This document shows, piece after piece, positions 61,480 through 64,000 of a DNA stretch of 64,000 bases. Each line of letters starts with the position of its first letter. Position 1 is the stretch's first letter. Below the pieces are notes generated by a model. That model was not told the origin of the DNA. It was given only the letters and a program-made list of their open reading frames with translations, and did not search any database. The translations under genes and the position numbers were made by a program. Origin of the DNA: PALSA-243 sp963743705 (GTDB taxonomy: Bacteria > Acidobacteriota > Terriglobia > Bryobacterales > Bryobacteraceae); the NCBI GenBank assembly GCA_963743705.1, contig CAVUQS010000015.1:62001-126000 (forward strand), written 5' to 3'.

Positions 61480-62309
61480 GCCGGCGCGCGGACGCGGCCT
61501 TTCTGATCGAGAACTTTGCCGCGACCGAACGCAGGGCCTGCGGGCTGGCTTGCATCGCCCGCTCCACGTTCCGCTATCAGGCGGACGAAGAGGGCGATCA
61601 CGAACTAAGAAAGAAACTGACCGCGCTGGCGCAGGAAAAGCCGCGGTACGGATACCGGCGGCTGCAGATTCTTCCGCAAAGAGAAGGAGAGAATGTGAAT
61701 CACAAACGTGTGTTCCGCGTGTATCAGGCTGCTGGTCTAAGCGTGAAGCGCAAGAAACGCAAACACTTGGTGCGCGCCTCTCAACCGCAAACCATGGCCT
61801 CCGCGCCGAATCAGCAATGGGCGATCGACTTTGTGCACGACCGACTCGCTGGCGGCCGATCGATCCGCGTGCTGACCGTGGTCGACATCTTCACGCGGGA
61901 ATGCCTGGCGCTGGAAGTGGATACGTGCCTGCCGAGCCAGAGAGTCACGCGCGCCCTGGACGAAGTCATCGCGCAACGTGGGCGGCCGGAACGCATTCGG
62001 ATGGACAATAGAACCGAGCTAACGTCGCGGCATTTTCTGGCATGGGGAATCGAGCGCCGCATCACCCTCGCTCACATTCAACCGGTGAAGCCGGTGCAGA
62101 ACGCATTCGCGAAAAGCTTCAACGGACGATTCCGTGATGAATGCCTCAATACCAGTTGGTTCCAGAACCTGTGGGACGCGCGCAAAAAGATCAGCGCCTG
62201 GCGCCACGAGTACAACCACGAGCGGCCGCACGGCAGTCTCGATTACCGCTCACCGAAGGACTTTGCGCAGCGCTTTGCTGAAAGCCGGCAACCTGTGCTA
62301 AATATTTAG
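61458..62309 (+). CDS. IS3-family transposase OrfB with substituted catalytic residue
   Basis: Read in the minus-one frame from the slip site, it continues RPELVGRRADAAFLIENF and is open to 62309, with no start codon before GTG 61695, so a frameshift is needed. An HTH_21-like region (EKPRYGYRRLQIL) and the integrase core follow. The first Asp (QQWAIDFVHD) and second Asp (RMDNRTE) are present. The expected Glu in the ESFNGRFRDE motif is Lys (FAKSFNGRFRDE), and the Gly of DNG is Arg. It is probably catalytically dead. Confidence 0.85.
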   Translation, partial: KKRPELVGRRADAAFLIENFAATERRACGLACIARSTFRYQADEEGDHELRKKLTALAQEKPRYGYRRLQILPQREGENVNHKRVFRVYQAAGLSVKRKKRKHLVRASQPQTMASAPNQQWAIDFVHDRLAGGRSIRVLTVVDIFTRECLALEVDTCLPSQRVTRALDEVIAQRGRPERIRMDNRTELTSRHFLAWGIERRITLAHIQPVKPVQNAFAKSFNGRFRDECLNTSWFQNLWDARKKISAWRHEYNHERPHGSLDYRSPKDFAQRFAESRQPVLNI

Positions 62310-62336
62310 GTCTCAAACGGACGAAAAATGGGTGCA

Positions 62337-62400
62337 AGTCAGCCTCCGGCGCGTTCTTCGCCAAGTTCGGCAACTTTGTGAGATTGTCCATCGAATGCAA
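62337..62400 (-). pseudogene. 5-prime remnant of a carboxymuconolactone-decarboxylase-like gene
   Basis: TTG 62400 follows AAGGAG by eight bases and opens MHSMDNLTKLPNLAKNAPEA, an N-terminus resembling AhpD/carboxymuconolactone decarboxylase family proteins. The frame enters the right end of the IS3 element at 62336 and the rest of the gene is missing. The assignment rests on a short segment. Confidence 0.35.
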
Positions 62401-62474
62401 GACTCATTCTCCTTGTCGTTAAAGCGGTGAAATCAAACGCAGACACCGGCTCCACTGCTAGTAGATACAAGACC

Positions 62475-62519
62475 AAAAAAAATCGCGCCCGCTGCTCGAA
62501 TGATCCTGGCAGCGGGCGC
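62475..62519 (-). terminator. intrinsic terminator of the last secreted-protein gene
   Basis: On the minus strand an 11-bp perfect stem (GCGCCCGCTGC with GCAGCGGGCGC) and 13-base loop are followed by GATTTTTTTT. It begins 13 bases after the stop of the gene at 62532-63863. The stretch 62401-62474 shows nothing. Confidence 0.92.
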
Positions 62520-62531
62520 AAGGGAAGGAAC

Positions 62532-63863
62532 TCAATTCAGCCGTATGACGATCGGGCAATTGATTGAGAAGCCGGCGCTTCCGAATTTAGCGCCGCCAGG
62601 ACCAGTAAGCAGGCCGTCTTGCACGAATGTCAGGATATTGAATTCTTCACGAAGCTGACCTCGATAGCCGCTATTGATCGCCGCTTGCGTCCATTCGTAC
62701 AAATTGGCATCCCAGGCGGGACTGTAATCCAATGCTATTGTCGGGATTCCGCCCAAAGTGTTGTTGGGGCGGTGACCGTCCGCCAGATCGGCGGACAGGC
62801 CTTGCCGTAGCGGATTATTACACTGGCCGTTCTCGGCCCCGTTGGTGGCAATGAAGATGCGCTCAATCGGGCTGGAGAAGCTGTCGTCATCGCCCAAATG
62901 GAGCGCCGCCATCAAAGGAGCGAAGGTGTTGTGCTCGATTGCCGCGGCCAGAGGGATACTCGCATCCATTGATATGTACCAGACCGGCCTTCCGAAGCTA
63001 AAGCCGTTAATCAGTTGAATAGTTACTGTCATGTTCACCGTATCGATCGCGACAACCTCATCGTGCACCTTGGAGTAGTCCACGTTGCCGTTTGGGAAAT
63101 TAATATCGCTTGCATTCACGTTGAACGCAACGATCGGCGCGTTGTAGATAACGCCGCCGGCATTCGCAATCTGAACATACGGACTATAGTTCGGGTCACC
63201 GATCTCCCCAGGCTGGTAATCGGTAGGCGGAAACTCGCTGCCCGCCGGGCCGGGCGTAACACTGCGGACGGGCGAAAAATCTACTGTTCCCGCGTTGAAT
63301 ACCAGGTCAGCGTTTTGATCTATATTTGCTGTTCGCACGGCGTTGCCCATGAAGCTCATCTTCGCGGAGAAGTTGAGTCCCAGTTCAGCCGCCACGCCTG
63401 GATCGTCAACGTCTGTCAGGATGTACCAGACGTTTTTCCCGTTCTTCATATGTCCCAGATAAAGGGGAAGCGTGATCGTGCCGGTGGCGGTATCAATTGG
63501 GCCGGTGTTGAGTAGTTGAACAGGGCCGACGAGGCTCTGATTCACCGTCGAGGGCGGCGGTCCGAAGTAAGAGAGGCCTACTGCCGTGCCAATCGAAGCC
63601 GGGGCGGGAAACACGTTGCAGCCCGGCCCCGGGCCCATCGGCGCCGGGCCGGGCCCTTGCGCAGTGTTGGGGTCCCCTGTGGTGGTAGTAGCGTCGGCAT
63701 CCGCGCGACTAAATGTCTGCTGGATCGGTCCTTGGACCAGCCTGCGCGGCGTGCGATGCCGCGGTGAATCTTGCGCTATGGCACCCATGCTCAGCGAGAT
63801 GCCGATCGCAGCCGCCATCGTGCCGCTTGAAATACCGCGAAGTGTCGAATTCATCCAACTCAA
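62532..63863 (-). CDS. secreted protein with two WYI-type repeats, function unknown
   Basis: A 443-residue protein with a signal peptide (ending GAIAQ, near residue 31). After a Pro/Gly-rich stretch, two similar halves are visible: LYLGHMKNGKNVWYILTDVDDPGVAAELGLNFS and NGFSFGRPVWYISMDASIPLAAAIEHNTFA, separated by about 145 residues, which suggests an internal duplication. Two cysteines near the ends (CNVF, NCPIV) could pair. TTG 63863 has AGGAG eight bases upstream and is preferred over ATG 63854. The 137 bases beyond it to the window end hold no gene. Confidence 0.6.
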   Translation of the reverse strand: MSWMNSTLRGISSGTMAAAIGISLSMGAIAQDSPRHRTPRRLVQGPIQQTFSRADADATTTTGDPNTAQGPGPAPMGPGPGCNVFPAPASIGTAVGLSYFGPPPSTVNQSLVGPVQLLNTGPIDTATGTITLPLYLGHMKNGKNVWYILTDVDDPGVAAELGLNFSAKMSFMGNAVRTANIDQNADLVFNAGTVDFSPVRSVTPGPAGSEFPPTDYQPGEIGDPNYSPYVQIANAGGVIYNAPIVAFNVNASDINFPNGNVDYSKVHDEVVAIDTVNMTVTIQLINGFSFGRPVWYISMDASIPLAAAIEHNTFAPLMAALHLGDDDSFSSPIERIFIATNGAENGQCNNPLRQGLSADLADGHRPNNTLGGIPTIALDYSPAWDANLYEWTQAAINSGYRGQLREEFNILTFVQDGLLTGPGGAKFGSAGFSINCPIVIRLN

Positions 63864-64000
63864 TTGAGATTCTCCTCTTTGTCAAGAATTTGGGGTTTGT
63901 CATCTTGCGCACCGATGCGCGCTGATCGATCGCTCCCCACTAACCCTTTCGCGTACCGTTCTGGGAAGGTTACGCGGCCGCGTCGCGACTCGATAAATAT

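Larger units (their letters stand above)
61145..62336 (+). mobile_element. IS3-family insertion sequence (1192 bp), probably inactive
   Basis: Imperfect terminal inverted repeats bound it: TGCTCCCGGTTTTTCGTCCG at 61145-61164 and, inverted, 62318-62336 (its complement reads TGCACCCATTTTTCGTCCG). It encodes OrfA and OrfB in the usual overlapping arrangement. No target-site duplication is evident, and the flanks belong to different broken genes, which points to rearrangement after insertion. Confidence 0.85.

Noticed and set aside
61550..62011. Open frame inside the IS3 OrfB
   Set aside because: Its translation is Arg/Ser/Pro-rich and out of phase with the integrase core, which is readable in the OrfB frame.
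61139..62342. Target-site duplication around the IS3 element
   Set aside because: The three to five bases flanking the inverted repeats do not match (GACC against AGTC), so none is claimed.

Overview
The window comes from a GC-rich, diderm, Gram-negative bacterium, most likely an acidobacterium of the Solibacter/Bryobacter type. The evidence is gene content. There is a very long ADOP-type MacB-like permease, an Oar-like TonB-dependent receptor with an N-terminal carboxypeptidase-regulatory (CnaB-like) domain, and two secreted quinoprotein-like beta-propellers starting with a shared N-terminal pattern. Short secreted proteins beginning RANIPFDF, tandem glycosyltransferase-like membrane proteins and BamA followed by Skp fit the same picture. 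No database search was run, so the lineage is inference. Most of the window is ordinary chromosome; the only mobile DNA is a decayed IS3 element and remnants beside a tRNA-Val gene near the right end. LEFT PART (1-13.5 kb): the end of a DUF885 protein, a secreted small protein, an FHA-GAF sigma-54 activator, a DUF937-OmpA protein, a secreted GH36-like protein, a beta-propeller protein and small zinc-ribbon and receiver proteins. A four-gene minus-strand operon follows (lytic transglycosylase, AmiC-type amidase, class I glutamine amidotransferase, zinc-ribbon protein). 13.6-31.4 kb: overlapping mobA, MlaF-like ATPase and TPR genes; a secreted protein; the ADOP permease behind a double-dyad operator; a second beta-propeller; nadD and a DksA/TraR protein; and two tandem, overlapping GT-C type membrane proteins. 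A translationally coupled minus-strand operon then carries a molybdopterin oxidoreductase, a lipoprotein and a multispanning membrane protein. 31.5-38.6 kb is the most interesting stretch. An NtrY-like kinase, an NtrX-like sigma-54 activator and two AIM24-family proteins form one minus-strand gene string. It faces a YdjI-like SPFH protein with a C-terminal zinc ribbon and a DUF4160/DUF2442 pair, the first of which is frameshifted. The arrangement resembles a phage-shock-like envelope-stress module without PspA. 38.6-45.8 kb: a TonB C-terminal-domain protein and a methyl-accepting chemotaxis protein behind a FliA-type promoter, an MltD-like LysM transglycosylase, a histone-H1-like Lys/Ala/Pro protein with an acidic head, a HipA-like kinase, a class IV aminotransferase and a broken M28 peptidase. 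45.8-60.5 kb: the Oar-like receptor, bamA, skp, class II DAHP synthase, a radical SAM/SPASM protein, a hybrid histidine kinase whose start lies in a structured leader, an MsbA-like ABC exporter and a LacI regulator. 60.5-64 kb: a PilZ protein that may have a leaderless mRNA, tRNA-Val, the IS3 element with a Glu-to-Lys change at its expected catalytic residue, two truncated gene ends beside it, and a secreted protein of unknown function. No CRISPR array, prophage or rRNA gene was seen.
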